The notes: generated by a model not told the origin, from the letters alone. Positions 40,882-50,592 are shown, counted from the first letter of the stretch. The stretch: DNA of 64,000 nucleotides from Bacillota bacterium (GCA_023511455.1 JAIMBJ010000004.1:1-64000); one strand, 5' to 3'. A program made the numbers and translations.

Positions 40882-43254
40882 TTACGCAGGCGGTGTCACC
40901 TGCCCCTCCAGCCACCCCAGCAGGCGCAGAGTCCAACGCTTGTCCAGTCCGTCGTTGCGCACCGGGCATTGTGGAGAATGCAGGCAGCTGGGACAGCCCT
41001 CGGCACAGGCACATTCGCGCACCAGCGACACTGCCATCCGTACCAGCGTCTCCAGATCCTCGTACGCGCCCTTGCTGATGCCCGTGCCGCCCGGACTGGT
41101 ATCGTAAACAAATATCGCGCTCTGCCCAAGCGAAGGATAGAGCCAGCTGAAATGGCTGCCTATGTCCATGCGTTCGCAACCACAGGTCAGGGGCACTACC
41201 GCCTGCAGGGAGTGCTCCACCCCATGCAGAGCCATCATCCAGTCGGCGGAGGTGGAAAGGATGCTTCGGTCTGTGTGACGAAGCAGCTGGGCGAGTGCAT
41301 CGATCTCTTTCGGCTCGCGTGGTCGCGCTGTCCAGTCAGCGGATCTGGCAATCTGCAGCAGGTCAAACGCCAGCCAAGTGCCTTCGGTATCATAGGACTG
41401 TTCTGGCATCAGCATCTGCTGCACATCGATGGTCTCTCCGCTGCGCAGGTGCTTGCGCCGATAGCCCACCACCTGCTCGGTGACGCGCACGTCACCGAAG
41501 CCAGCCTTCGCTGCTCCTATCTCTCGTGTGGCGCGCGTGCGCAGAATCTGGAGATCCACGTACAGCATCGGCTCGGTATAATAGTCCACCTCCACGGGCA
41601 CAGCCTCCGCCACACGCTGCACATCGTCCAGGCTTTCGATGAAATAGCTCTCGCCCTGATGCAGGTAGATGGCGCCGGGATGTACAGTCCGATAGGCGCG
41701 TTCCATCTCCACTCGCCCTAGCTCCATGCCCGTCTCCCCGTCACGGATGACAACCACCTCCCCCGACGCGGTGCGTATCGAGACCTCCGCTGCCGGATAG
41801 CCTCCGCCAAAGTAGTACCATCGCCCTTCTCGTGCGCCCAGTTTACCTGCGTCCATCAACCCGGCAATCGCGCTCATGCACGTTTCGGCATCTCCGAAAA
41901 GCGTGTAGTCCTCCGGCTCCAGCGGCTTCTCGTGCGCCGCACAACACAGATGGTCGCGCAAAATGGGATGGTTCGTGGGGTTCAGACGCACTTTTTCCAC
42001 CGGCTGCCCAAAGAGGTACTCCGGATGGCGCATGAGATACTGGTCCAGCGGGTCATCCTGTGCCACGAGAATAATCAGCGCCTCGCGGTCGCGCCGCCCG
42101 GCTCTGCCCGCCTGCTGCCACATACTGGTGATGCTGCCCGGATAGCCTGCCATCACCACCACGTCCAGCCCACCGATATCCACCCCCAGTTCCAGCGCGT
42201 TGGTGCTGACCACCCCCAGCAGTTCGCCACTGAACAGCCGCCTCTCGATATCGCGTCGCTGCTCGGGGGTATACCCCGCGCGATAAGACATCAGTCGCTC
42301 TTTCAGCTCCGGGTTGCGGCGGTCTGCCAGCTCGCAGGCGTAGCGCAGTATCAGTTCTGTGGTTATCCTGGCTTTGGCAAACACCAGTGTGCTCCATCCC
42401 GCCTCCGCCAGCGCGGTCATTATCGCTGCAGATTCCACATTGGTGCTGAGCCGCTCGAAGTTCTGTCCAATGATGGGAGGGTTCCACAGCACGAAGTAGC
42501 GTTGCGGGCGGGGCGCGCCATCTTCCTGGATGAGCGTGCAGGGCAACCCCGTAAGGGTCTGCGCGGTCTCCAGCGGGTTGCCCACCGTTGCGGAGGTCAG
42601 GATGAATTGCGGGCGCGCCCCGTAGAACTCCGCCAGCCGGCGTAATCGCCTCAGAATCAGTGCGACATGCGAGCCAAACACGCCGCGGTAGGCGTGCATT
42701 TCGTCCACTACGACGTAGCGCAGCTTGCGCAGGAAACTCGCCCATGCAGAGTGATTGGGCAGGATGCCCACATGAAGCATATCGGGATTCGTGAGGATGA
42801 TGTGTGAGCCGCGCCGAATGGAGGCGCGCTCCGGCTGCGGGGTATCGCCGTCGTACACTCCAAAGCGCACCTGAGGAAACAGCCCTAGCTCGTTCAACTT
42901 TTCCTGCTGGTCGCGGGCGAGCGCCTTCGTCGGAAACAGGTAAAAGGCGGCGGTATACGGGTTGGTCAGGATGCTTTCCAGCACGGGCAGGTTGTAGCAC
43001 AGCGTTTTGCCGGAGGCGGTACCGCTGACCACCACGACGTTCTCGCCGCGTCGTGCCGCCTCCAGCGCCTGCGCCTGATGGCTGTACAGCACCCCCACAC
43101 CCCGCCGGCGCAATGCCTGCTCCAGTACCTGGGGCAAGGGGCTGCTGATCGTGCCGGTGCGCCCGGCGGTCGCCTCCAGCAGATGCACATGCACCACCCG
43201 CTTGCGCACCTCTTCGTTCTGCAGAAACATATACACGTATTCCGCCAGCCGCAT
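40882..43254 (-). CDS. DEAD/DEAH helicase with C-terminal zinc-binding domain, MrfA/YprA-like
   Basis: A 790-residue superfamily 2 helicase. Motif I SGTASGKT, motif II VVDEMH, motif III TSATVG, and motif [10 protein letters not shown] in [18 protein letters not shown] are all present. The C-terminal DUF1998-like domain ends with a four-cysteine cluster, [16 protein letters not shown]. This is the MrfA/YprA architecture; in Bacillus subtilis MrfA repairs mitomycin-type DNA adducts together with the exonuclease MrfB. No MrfB-like gene is adjacent. AAGGGG precedes the ATG. Confidence 0.92.
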   Translation of the reverse strand: MRLAEYVYMFLQNEEVRKRVVHVHLLEATAGRTGTISSPLPQVLEQALRRRGVGVLYSHQAQALEAARRGENVVVVSGTASGKTLCYNLPVLESILTNPYTAAFYLFPTKALARDQQEKLNELGLFPQVRFGVYDGDTPQPERASIRRGSHIILTNPDMLHVGILPNHSAWASFLRKLRYVVVDEMHAYRGVFGSHVALILRRLRRLAEFYGARPQFILTSATVGNPLETAQTLTGLPCTLIQEDGAPRPQRYFVLWNPPIIGQNFERLSTNVESAAIMTALAEAGWSTLVFAKARITTELILRYACELADRRNPELKERLMSYRAGYTPEQRRDIERRLFSGELLGVVSTNALELGVDIGGLDVVVMAGYPGSITSMWQQAGRAGRRDREALIILVAQDDPLDQYLMRHPEYLFGQPVEKVRLNPTNHPILRDHLCCAAHEKPLEPEDYTLFGDAETCMSAIAGLMDAGKLGAREGRWYYFGGGYPAAEVSIRTASGEVVVIRDGETGMELGRVEMERAYRTVHPGAIYLHQGESYFIESLDDVQRVAEAVPVEVDYYTEPMLYVDLQILRTRATREIGAAKAGFGDVRVTEQVVGYRRKHLRSGETIDVQQMLMPEQSYDTEGTWLAFDLLQIARSADWTARPREPKEIDALAQLLRHTDRSILSTSADWMMALHGVEHSLQAVVPLTCGCERMDIGSHFSWLYPSLGQSAIFVYDTSPGGTGISKGAYEDLETLVRMAVSLVRECACAEGCPSCLHSPQCPVRNDGLDKRWTLRLLGWLEGQVTPPA

Positions 43255-43298
43255 CGCCGTAGCCCCTTCCGCATGCAGACATCAGTCTGCCGGAACCG

Positions 43299-44165
43299 CT
43301 ACCACCGTCTGAAACCCGGATACGGCGCACGGATGGTATACACAGCGTTGGTCTCGGTTTCGGTGATGTATAACGTCCGGTTATCCTTGCCGCCGAACTC
43401 CACGTTGGTAGGGTTCTGTCCGCCTGCGGGATAGCTGCGCCACAGTTTGCCGTTCGGGCTGACCACCAGTATTTTGCCTGCCCCAAACTGCGCAATCCAC
43501 AGGTTGCCGCGCGAGTCAAAGCGCATACCGTCGGGTCCGCCGGGGGGAGGCAGGTTGATAAACACCTCCATCTCGCCCAACGTGCCGTCCGGGCGTATCT
43601 GCCAGCGCAAGATGCGGTTGCGCGGCGACTCCGCCACGTACAACCACTTCTCGTCGCGGCTCAGTGCGATGCCGTTAGGGAACTGCAAGCCTTCCGCCAG
43701 CCGCTGTACCCTGCCATCGGCATTGCGCCGGTACACCGCACCGATGGGTCTGTCCCAAGAGCCTGCGGGGTCGGTAAAATACAGGTTGCCTTTCGAGTCA
43801 AAGCAGAGGTCGTTCGGCCCCAGGAAGGGTTTGCCCTCGCACTCCTCCGCCATGACTTCCGGCTTGCCGCTACGGTCATAGCGTACAATCGCCTTGCGCT
43901 TGTAGTCGCACACCCACAACGTGCCATCCTTTGCAAAGGTAGAGCCGTTGCCGCTGCCGGGTGCTTTGGCGAATACCTCCACCCTGCCATCGGGGTAAAC
44001 ACGGTGGATGTTGTCACTCTGGCAGTTCACCAAGTAGAGGTAACCCGTACTGCGTTCGTACGCTGGCCCCTCACAGAATTGAAAGCCTTCCGCCAGTTTG
44101 ACCGGTTCTCCTGTCGTCTGCGCCATCACAATGCCTCCTGCGAACAAAATCGTGAACATCCGCAT
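43299..44165 (-). CDS. SMP-30/gluconolactonase-like protein
   Basis: A 288-residue six-bladed beta-propeller of the SMP-30/gluconolactonase/LRE family. Repeated signs are EGFQFCEGPAYERSTGYLYL, GPNDLCFDSKGNLYFTDPAG, FPNGIALSRDEKWLYVAESP and GGPDGMRFDSRGNLWIAQFG, with Glu, Asn and Asp for the active-site metal. The N-terminus MRMFTILFAGGIVMAQ looks like a short signal peptide, so it may be exported. Likely a sugar-lactone hydrolase. GAGGTG lies before the start. Confidence 0.85.
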   Translation of the reverse strand: MRMFTILFAGGIVMAQTTGEPVKLAEGFQFCEGPAYERSTGYLYLVNCQSDNIHRVYPDGRVEVFAKAPGSGNGSTFAKDGTLWVCDYKRKAIVRYDRSGKPEVMAEECEGKPFLGPNDLCFDSKGNLYFTDPAGSWDRPIGAVYRRNADGRVQRLAEGLQFPNGIALSRDEKWLYVAESPRNRILRWQIRPDGTLGEMEVFINLPPPGGPDGMRFDSRGNLWIAQFGAGKILVVSPNGKLWRSYPAGGQNPTNVEFGGKDNRTLYITETETNAVYTIRAPYPGFRRW

Positions 44166-44243
44166 GTTCCATCACCTCTTTCCGTGAAAAATATAGTTCG
44201 CTGTGTCCAGCAGGTTCGCCTGCACTCGGAGGCGAGTATGGGA

Positions 44244-44249
44244 TATAAT
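44244..44249 (+). promoter_or_regulatory. -10 element for the P5C dehydrogenase gene
   Basis: TATAAT, 40 nt before the ATG at 44290. No strong -35 is found at 17 nt. Confidence 0.4.
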
Positions 44250-44289
44250 AAAGCTGCACATGGACCCGAAGTCTCGAGGAGGAGTGACC

Positions 44290-45837
44290 ATGTTACCCCC
44301 TTTCAAGAATGAGCCGGTGGTGAACTTCAACGAGGAGGTTCACCGCCAGAGAATGCTGGAAGCCCTTCGTAAGGTGGAAAGCGAACTCGGCAAAGAGTAT
44401 CCCCTCATCATCGGATGCGACGAAGTAAAGACTCCCGAAACCTTTATCTCCATCAACCCCGCCCGACCCTCGCAGATGATTGGGCGCTTCGCCAAAGCCA
44501 CGCCTGACCTGGCAGATAGGGCAGTGCGTGTAGCGTATGATACCTTCCGCACCTGGAGCCGCGTGCCTTATGATGAGCGCGCCCGTTACCTGCTGAAGGC
44601 GGCGGCAATCATGCGCCGGCGCATCTACGAGATGGCGGCGTGGATGGTTTATGAAGTGAGCAAGTCGTGGGTAGAGGCGTATGCCGATGTCGCCGAGGCG
44701 ATTGACTTCATGGAGTTCTACGCCCGCGAGATGATGCGCCTCGGTCCGCCGCAGCCGGTCGTGGACTATCCGGGCGAGGAGAACGAGTTGCGCTACATCC
44801 CGCTGGGCGTGGGTGCGGTGATACCCCCCTGGAATTTCCCACTCGCCATCCTGACGGGCATGACCACTGCCGCCATCGTGACGGGCAACACGGTCGTGCT
44901 GAAGCCGGCGTCCGCGTCTCCCACCATTGCCGCGAAGTTCATGGAGGTGATGCGGGAAGCGAGCCTGCCCGCCGGCGTTATCAACTTCCTGCCCGGACCT
45001 GGCAGCAGTGTGGGAGACGTGCTGGTTACGCACCCGCTCACCCGATTCATCGCCTTCACCGGCTCCAAAGAGGTGGGGTTGCGCATCCATGAGCTGGCGG
45101 CAAAGCCCCAGCCCGGTCAAATCTGGCTGAAACGCACCATTCTGGAGATGGGCGGTAAAGACTGTATCATTATCGACGAAGATGCCGACCTCGAATCGGC
45201 GTTGGAGGGCGTTAACTGGTCTGCCTTCGGCTTTCAGGGACAGAAGTGCTCCGCCTGCTCGCGACTGGTGATTCACGAGGTGGTATACGACCGATTCTTG
45301 GAGATGGTGGTGGAACGCGCGAAACAGAACACCGTCGGTGACCCGGTAGACGGTCGCAACTTCATGGGGGCGGTTATCGACGAAGCTGCTCTGCGCAAGA
45401 TACTGGGCTATATCGACATCGGTCGCACTGAGGGCAGGTTGGTGCTCGGCGGAGAGCGTCTGCCCGGCGATGGTTACTTCCTGCCTCCCACCATCTTTGC
45501 CGACGTGGACCCCAACGCGCGAATCGCTCAGGAGGAGATTTTCGGGCCGGTGCTGGCAGTAATCAAGGCACGCGACTTCGACCACGCGCTGCAAATCGCG
45601 AATGGTACGGAGTATGGGCTGACCGGCGGCGTCTATTCGAACAATCGCCGACATCTGGAGCGCGCCCGGCATGAGTTCCACGTAGGGAACCTCTACTTCA
45701 ACCGCAAGATTACCGGCGCGCTGGTGGGCGTGCAGCCCTTTGGCGGCTTCAACATGTCTGGCACCGACTCGAAAGCGGGCGGAAGCGACTACCTGCTGCT
45801 GTTCATGCAGGCGAAGTCCATCAGCGAGCGATGGTAG
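44290..45837 (+). CDS. pruA: L-glutamate gamma-semialdehyde (P5C) dehydrogenase
   Basis: A 515-residue aldehyde dehydrogenase of the P5C type, oxidising glutamate-5-semialdehyde to glutamate with NAD in proline or arginine breakdown. Visible are PPWNFPLAILTGMTTAAIVT (Asn169-type), GNTVVLKPASASPTIAAKF (cofactor Lys), FTGSKEVGLRI, LEMGGKDCIIIDEDADLE (catalytic Glu region), FQGQKCSACSRLVIHEVVYD (catalytic Cys) and QEEIFGPVLAVIKA. The GQKCSACSR context is the P5C dehydrogenase signature. It starts at 44290 after GAGGAGG. No proline dehydrogenase gene is found in the window. Confidence 0.92.
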   Translation: MLPPFKNEPVVNFNEEVHRQRMLEALRKVESELGKEYPLIIGCDEVKTPETFISINPARPSQMIGRFAKATPDLADRAVRVAYDTFRTWSRVPYDERARYLLKAAAIMRRRIYEMAAWMVYEVSKSWVEAYADVAEAIDFMEFYAREMMRLGPPQPVVDYPGEENELRYIPLGVGAVIPPWNFPLAILTGMTTAAIVTGNTVVLKPASASPTIAAKFMEVMREASLPAGVINFLPGPGSSVGDVLVTHPLTRFIAFTGSKEVGLRIHELAAKPQPGQIWLKRTILEMGGKDCIIIDEDADLESALEGVNWSAFGFQGQKCSACSRLVIHEVVYDRFLEMVVERAKQNTVGDPVDGRNFMGAVIDEAALRKILGYIDIGRTEGRLVLGGERLPGDGYFLPPTIFADVDPNARIAQEEIFGPVLAVIKARDFDHALQIANGTEYGLTGGVYSNNRRHLERARHEFHVGNLYFNRKITGALVGVQPFGGFNMSGTDSKAGGSDYLLLFMQAKSISERW

Positions 45838-45847
45838 CGAACCCCTT

Positions 45848-45872
45848 GCCCCGCCCGCTCGTCGGGCGGGGC
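45848..45872 (+). terminator. Hairpin between P5C dehydrogenase and aldo/keto reductase
   Basis: GCCCCGCCCG and CGGGCGGGGC, 10 bp with a 5-nt loop, 10 nt after the stop. No poly-U follows, so termination may be partial. Confidence 0.5.
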
Positions 45873-45926
45873 AGGAAAACACGTTTGCCAACGCTAAACC
45901 TGCAGAAAAACGAGAGGGCTGACAGG

Positions 45927-47084
45927 ATGCAATATCGTCGTTTTGGCAGGACCAATCTGCGTATCTCGGTGCTTACGTTCGGGGCAATGCGTATCCCCTT
46001 TGGTGAACTGTCACCGAAAGAGCGCGCCCGCGCCGAGCAAAATGCCTTCCTCACCATGAAACGCGCGCTGGAAGTGGGTGTCAATCACTTCGAAACCGCG
46101 CGAGGCTACGGCAACAGCGAGCATCTTATCGGCATGTGGCTGCCGCATCTGCCAGTGAAGCGAGAGGAGCTCATTATCACTACCAAGATCGCACCCACCC
46201 CTGCTGCCGACGAGATGCGCCGCTACATCGACGAGTCCTGCCAGCGAATGGGCATTGACTACATCGACAACCTGGACCTCCACGGCATCAATAACTACGA
46301 GCTGTTGGAGATGTCGGTGCGCAAGGGCGGCTGTCTGGACGGCATCCGCCGGGCGATGCAGGAGGGTATCGTGCGCCATCTGGGTTTCTCCACCCACGCC
46401 CCGCTGGAGGTGATTCTGGATACCATGCGCACCGGCGAGTTCGAGTCGGTAAACCTGCACTACTATTACTTCAACCAGCGCAATTACCCGGCAATTCGCC
46501 TGGCGGAAGAGCTGGACATGGGCGTGCTGATTATCTCACCCACCGATAAGGGCGGTCAGTTACACATCGCTCCGGAAAAGCTCCGGCAGGTAACAGCGCC
46601 TTACACGCCCATCGAAATCAACCAGCGGTTCCTGCTCAGTGACCCCGCCGTGACCACCCTCACCGTCGGCGCAGGTAAGCCGGAGGAGTGGGACGCCCAC
46701 CTGCGGATGGCAGACCGTGTGGAGCCGCTGAACCCAGAGGAACAAGCCATCCTGCAGCGCATGGACGAAACCATGAAGCGGGAGCTGGGCCATACCTACT
46801 GCTCCTACTGCTTTGAGTGCCTGCCCTGCCCGGAGGACATCCATATCCCCGAGGTGTTGCGCCTGCGCAACATGGCGAAGGCGTTCGATATGGTGGAGTT
46901 CGGCAAGTTCCGCTATAACCTTTTCGGTAACGGCGGGCACTGGTTTCCCGGTGTGCAGGCGGACGCGTGTACCGACTGCGGAGACTGCCTGCCCCGGTGT
47001 CCGCTAAAGCTGAACATCCCCGCGCTCCTGCGCGAGACACACGAACTGCTCACCGGCGCGCCGGTGAAACGACTGTGGCGGTAA
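45927..47084 (+). CDS. Aldo/keto reductase with C-terminal ferredoxin-like cluster domain
   Basis: A 385-residue protein starting at 45927 after GAGAGG. Residues ~1-285 are an AKR barrel with the Asp-Tyr-Lys-His-like set in NHFETARGYGNSEHLIG, TTKIAPTPA and DNLDLHGIN. Residues ~290-385 add Cys motifs CSYCFECLPC and CTDCGDCLPRCP, suited to one or two 4Fe-4S clusters. This AKR-ferredoxin fusion is common in anaerobes and links aldehyde/ketone reduction to iron-sulfur electron transfer, but substrates are unknown. It follows the P5C dehydrogenase in the same direction. Confidence 0.88.
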   Translation: MQYRRFGRTNLRISVLTFGAMRIPFGELSPKERARAEQNAFLTMKRALEVGVNHFETARGYGNSEHLIGMWLPHLPVKREELIITTKIAPTPAADEMRRYIDESCQRMGIDYIDNLDLHGINNYELLEMSVRKGGCLDGIRRAMQEGIVRHLGFSTHAPLEVILDTMRTGEFESVNLHYYYFNQRNYPAIRLAEELDMGVLIISPTDKGGQLHIAPEKLRQVTAPYTPIEINQRFLLSDPAVTTLTVGAGKPEEWDAHLRMADRVEPLNPEEQAILQRMDETMKRELGHTYCSYCFECLPCPEDIHIPEVLRLRNMAKAFDMVEFGKFRYNLFGNGGHWFPGVQADACTDCGDCLPRCPLKLNIPALLRETHELLTGAPVKRLWR

Positions 47085-47089
47085 AACAG

Positions 47090-47608
47090 TTAACCACGAA
47101 AAAGCCACTGCAATACCGTCACGAGTCCGATTGCCGCAAGGAGAAGCATAGCAGCTATCCCCGCGACACAACCCCACGGCAGAACCTGTTCTTTCCAACC
47201 ACCCGTGCGACAGTAGGCTGGCTGTTTGGAGAAGTCGGGATAGCATCCATGCTTCCGCTCGCAATCTCTCTGTAACCCGAGCAGCTTCTCGCGGGCATAC
47301 GGAGGCATACTTGCCGCGTCGCCTCGAAACTTTAGACGCTGCAGCATGTGCAAAGGGTCACGTCCGCAGAATCGCTCGAACTCCGCCTGGGCTTCCCGAA
47401 TCTTGTCGCTCGCCGGCTCTTCCAAATACCAGTAGCAACCAGCCATGGCAGGGAACCGAAGCTGCCAGTACACTTCTGCGAGTCGGGCGCGAAGAGACAG
47501 GTCGTTAGGGTATTGCCATATAAGCCCATGCAAGCGATCGCGCGCCCTGCCGAGATTGCCAGCCTCGATGTCTGTTTGCACCCGCTGTAGCGCGTCTTCT
47601 TTCGCCAT
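47090..47608 (-). CDS. DUF6584-like protein with TPR-type helices and one membrane helix
   Basis: A 172-residue protein. Its N-terminal ~70 residues, DIEAGNLGRARDRLHGLIWQ and LSLRARLAEVYWQLRFPAMA then GCYWYLEE, match the DUF6584 pattern and look like two TPR-like helix pairs. A Cys-containing middle follows, with one C-terminal transmembrane helix (WGCVAGIAAMLLLAAIGLVTVL). Function unknown. It begins 7 nt downstream of kbl and is probably its operon partner. Confidence 0.75.
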   Translation of the reverse strand: MAKEDALQRVQTDIEAGNLGRARDRLHGLIWQYPNDLSLRARLAEVYWQLRFPAMAGCYWYLEEPASDKIREAQAEFERFCGRDPLHMLQRLKFRGDAASMPPYAREKLLGLQRDCERKHGCYPDFSKQPAYCRTGGWKEQVLPWGCVAGIAAMLLLAAIGLVTVLQWLFRG

Positions 47609-47615
47609 ATCGCCT

Positions 47616-48818
47616 TCAGATAAGCCCCATCTCCTTACCTACTTTGGCGAAGGCTTCCAGCGCGTCGTCCAAATCCTTGCGGGTATGTACCGCGGAAGGC
47701 ATGGTGCGAATCCGCGCTTTCCCTCTGGGCACGGTGGGATACACGATACCCAGTGCGAAGACACCCTCCTCGAACAGCCGCTGCTGCATCCGTTGCGCCT
47801 TCTCCTCCTCGCCGATGTAGACGGGCGTGATGGGCGTTTCGCTACCCATCGTGTCGAAGCCCAGCTTCCGCAGGTTCTCCTTCCAGTAGCGAGTATTCTC
47901 CCAGAGACGCTTCATCGGCTCGGGGTCGGTCATCAGGATATCCACTGCGGCGATGAGCGCGGCTACCACTGCCGGAGGATGTGCCGTGCTGAACAGATAC
48001 GGTCGCCCGCGGTTGATTAACCATTCCTTCAGCAGGCGCGACCCCGCGATATACCCGCCGATCACGCCGAACGCCTTGGAGAGCGTGCCCAGCTGGATAT
48101 CCACCCGTCCATACAGCCCGAAATGGGAGGTGGTACCCGAACCGTGTTCGCCCAGTACGCCGCTGGCGTGGGCATCGTCCACCATCACGAGCGCATCGTA
48201 CTTCTCCGCCAGCGCCACGATGTCCGGCAGCGGCGCGATGTCGCCATCCATGCTGAACACGCCATCGGTGATAATCATGCGCTTCTTGAAGTGCCCACAC
48301 CGCTTCAGAATCTCTTCGAGGTGGTTCATATCCTTGTGCCGGTACACATAACCTTCGCTCTTTTTGTAGGCGGCACCGCTCAGACGCACTCCGTCGATGA
48401 TGCTGGCGTGGTTCAGCTCATCGGAAATAATCACATCGCCCTCCTGCATCACCGCCGGAATGGTTCCCGAATTGGCGGCAAAGCCCGACTGGAACACCAG
48501 CACCGCTTCGGTCTTTTTGAACTCGGCAAGCTTCTGTTCCAGCTCATCGTGGATACTCATCGTACCGCCGATCCAGCGTACCGCTCCTGCGCCAACGCCC
48601 CACTTCTCAATCGCCTCGATAGCCGCCTGTTTCATGCGCGGATGTGTGCAAAGCCCCAAATAGTTATTGGAGGACATGTTCACGACCTCTTTGCCGTTGA
48701 GCACCACACGTCCTCCGGGCGCGCTCTGCAGGATGGGCGGTACTTTATAAAGATGCTGGCGCTTCAGCTCGTCCAGCTGCTCCTGTAGCCATCGTTGCAA
48801 TGTCGCGTTCATGCTCAC
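47616..48818 (-). CDS. kbl: Glycine C-acetyltransferase (2-amino-3-ketobutyrate CoA ligase)
   Basis: A 400-residue alpha-oxoamine synthase, PLP dependent. It has [78 protein letters not shown] and the PLP-lysine motif [16 protein letters not shown]. In threonine degradation Kbl makes glycine and acetyl-CoA from 2-amino-3-ketobutyrate. BioF (AONS) is the main alternative, but R-I-G-G-T and the overall pattern fit Kbl. No threonine 3-dehydrogenase lies next to it; the MDR gene at 24 kb lacks the zinc-binding residues expected of Tdh. Confidence 0.9.
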   Translation of the reverse strand: MSMNATLQRWLQEQLDELKRQHLYKVPPILQSAPGGRVVLNGKEVVNMSSNNYLGLCTHPRMKQAAIEAIEKWGVGAGAVRWIGGTMSIHDELEQKLAEFKKTEAVLVFQSGFAANSGTIPAVMQEGDVIISDELNHASIIDGVRLSGAAYKKSEGYVYRHKDMNHLEEILKRCGHFKKRMIITDGVFSMDGDIAPLPDIVALAEKYDALVMVDDAHASGVLGEHGSGTTSHFGLYGRVDIQLGTLSKAFGVIGGYIAGSRLLKEWLINRGRPYLFSTAHPPAVVAALIAAVDILMTDPEPMKRLWENTRYWKENLRKLGFDTMGSETPITPVYIGEEEKAQRMQQRLFEEGVFALGIVYPTVPRGKARIRTMPSAVHTRKDLDDALEAFAKVGKEMGLI

Positions 48819-48899
48819 TATACCTCCTTCTAATCAGTACCTTATCGGAAGCAACAGCAAAAGTCAAGCGCGGAAGAGAGAAAAGAAAAACAGCGGTTG

Positions 48900-48908
48900 T
48901 GCTATAAT
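48900..48908 (+). promoter_or_regulatory. Extended -10 promoter for the coiled-coil protein
   Basis: TGC followed by TATAAT (48903-48908), a perfect extended -10, 42 nt before the ATG. The -35 is weak. Confidence 0.55.
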
Positions 48909-48950
48909 GAGTGGTGGAAAACTAAAGGTTCGAGATAACGGAGATTGGGC

Positions 48951-49718
48951 ATGGGTGATTTTCGTGAACTCATCGCAGCTTTGGAACAGCATCCAGAGTG
49001 GCGGGCAGAACTGCGCCGGTTGCTTCTCACCGACGACCTGCTGACGCTGCCTGAGACTGTCAGCCAGCTGGTTCAGGCTCAGCAGCGCACCGACGAACAA
49101 ATCCGCCAGCTGACAGAGGCTCAACGCCAAACCACAGAACAAATCCAGCAACTCACCGCGCGCGTAGACGAACTGACCGCTCGGGTCGACCAGATAGCCG
49201 AAGAGCTAAAAGCGCTTGCACGGCGTATGGAGGAGCTGACTACTGTTGTGAACTCGCTTGCACAATCCCTCCAGAAGATTGGCGACGATGTCGCGAAGCT
49301 GAAGGAGTTCTTTCCGGAGGACCGCTATCACTCGCGTGCGGCGATGTACTTTAGCAAACTCATCAGGCGAACGCGCGCCATCGACCACGACGACCTTTGT
49401 CAGCTGCTGGACGACGCGCTGGATCAGGGCATTTTGACAGAGCAAGAGCGCGAGGACCTGGTACAGACCGATGTCGTGGTGCGCGGACGGCGCAGAACCG
49501 ATGGTGAGGAGGTATACCTGATTGTAGAAGTTTCGTGGGGCATTGGCGTGAGCGATGTCCAGAGAGCGTCCCGAAGGGCGCACACCTTCACCAAACTCGG
49601 CTGGCACACGATGCCAGTGGTAGCGGGTGGGTGGCTAAGCGCGGATGCTCGCCAGGCTGCCCAGCAAGAAGGCGTCTTTGCGATACTGGACGGGGCGCGG
49701 GCAGTGCTGGTCGAGTGA
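48951..49718 (+). CDS. DUF3782-like coiled-coil protein with PD-(D/E)XK-like C-terminus
   Basis: A 255-residue protein from ATG 48951, preceded by CGGAG. Residues ~35-125 form a long coiled coil with 7-residue repeats of QLTxAQ and LTARVD type. Residues ~130-255 are globular, with QTDVVVRGRRR, then EEVYLIVEVSWGIGVSDVQRA; the Asp, the EVS-type Glu and the following residues fit the degenerate PD-(D/E)XK nuclease pattern of DUF3782-type proteins. The role is unknown; such genes are common in thermophiles and cyanobacteria. It stands 38 nt upstream of the intact HepT/MntA pair and may be cotranscribed. Confidence 0.75.
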   Translation: MGDFRELIAALEQHPEWRAELRRLLLTDDLLTLPETVSQLVQAQQRTDEQIRQLTEAQRQTTEQIQQLTARVDELTARVDQIAEELKALARRMEELTTVVNSLAQSLQKIGDDVAKLKEFFPEDRYHSRAAMYFSKLIRRTRAIDHDDLCQLLDDALDQGILTEQEREDLVQTDVVVRGRRRTDGEEVYLIVEVSWGIGVSDVQRASRRAHTFTKLGWHTMPVVAGGWLSADARQAAQQEGVFAILDGARAVLVE

Positions 49719-49756
49719 ACCTGCTGTTCGCACCATCCCACGATAAGGATAGCGAA

Positions 49757-50200
49757 ATGGCAAGATTCAACGAAGAACTTATCGCACAGCGAATAGCAGA
49801 AATCCGGCAGGCAATGGCTCTGCTGGAGCCCTATGCGCAGATGAGCCAGCAACAGTTTCTGACAAATCGGGAAGCGGTAGACGCCGCCAAATATCGCCTG
49901 CTCATGGGCATTGAATCGTGCGCTCAGGTGTGCAGTCATCTTTTCTCGCGTTTCAAAGGACAGGCTCCCGACAGCATACCATCGTGTTTTGAGCAATTAT
50001 CGGAGCTCGGAGTGGTGTCTGCGGAGTTGGCGGCGCGGCTGGTGCAGATGGCGCGTTTCCGCAACATGCTGGTTCATCGGTATCAGCTGGTGGATGACGT
50101 CCGTGTCTACCAGATTGTGCAACAGAGCATACAAGACTGGGAAGCATTTATCGACAGCGTTCAAGTGTTTGTGAAAGGGCAAAAACATGCGCCACCGTAA
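49757..50200 (+). CDS. hepT: HepT-like HEPN toxin
   Basis: A 147-residue HEPN-family RNase starting at 49757 with AAGGA upstream. The RX4HXY catalytic/AMPylation motif is RNMLVHRY within LVQMARFRNMLVHRYQLVDD. An AKYRLLMGIESCAQVCSHLF helix precedes it. The frame is intact, unlike the homologue at 25.5 kb. HepT cleaves RNA when not modified by MntA. It overlaps mntA by 14 nt and precedes it, the reverse of the order in the 25.5-26.4 kb locus. Confidence 0.9.
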   Translation: MARFNEELIAQRIAEIRQAMALLEPYAQMSQQQFLTNREAVDAAKYRLLMGIESCAQVCSHLFSRFKGQAPDSIPSCFEQLSELGVVSAELAARLVQMARFRNMLVHRYQLVDDVRVYQIVQQSIQDWEAFIDSVQVFVKGQKHAPP

Positions 50201-50588
50201 GAGTGCGGAGGAAAAACAACACATCTGCGAGGTTCTGCGAGAACGCCTGATGCAGTGGGAAGAGATACGTTTTGCTTACCTGTTCGGCTCGTTCCTGCTG
50301 AACGGTAGCTTCGAAGACATCGATATCGCTGTCTACGTCCACCCGGATGCGCTTCGTAACCAAGATCCGCTGCTGCTATCGTTCGACATCGCGAACGACC
50401 TCGAGCGGGCGGTACGCCTGCCGGTAGATGTGGTCCTGCTCAACAATGCCTCTTTGGGTTTGCAGTTCGAAGCGGCGCGGGGCGAACCGTTGATGGTGCG
50501 TGAGTGGGAAGAATGTGCGGACTTTGCGGAAAAAGTCACGCTGCGCTGGTGGGATACCGAGGGGTTACGCTACGCCGCGATGTGGTAA
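50187..50588 (+). CDS. mntA: MntA-like nucleotidyltransferase antitoxin
   Basis: A 133-residue nucleotidyltransferase with FGSFLLNGSFEDIDIAVYV (GSX9DXD) and LPVDVVLLN for the third Asp. It should AMPylate the Tyr of the HepT encoded just upstream. It shares the GSFLL.....FEDIDIAVY core with the paralogue at 25931-26356. A strong convergent terminator follows. Confidence 0.9.
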   Translation: MRHRKSAEEKQHICEVLRERLMQWEEIRFAYLFGSFLLNGSFEDIDIAVYVHPDALRNQDPLLLSFDIANDLERAVRLPVDVVLLNNASLGLQFEAARGEPLMVREWEECADFAEKVTLRWWDTEGLRYAAMW

Positions 50589-50592
50589 ACTT

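Noticed and set aside
42053-43519. A 488-codon open frame on the minus strand in another frame of the helicase
   Set aside because: Arg/Ala/Gly-rich product without motifs; the helicase frame contains every SF2 motif.
44293-45891. A 532-codon open frame on the minus strand
   Set aside because: Antisense to P5C dehydrogenase with conserved catalytic motifs.
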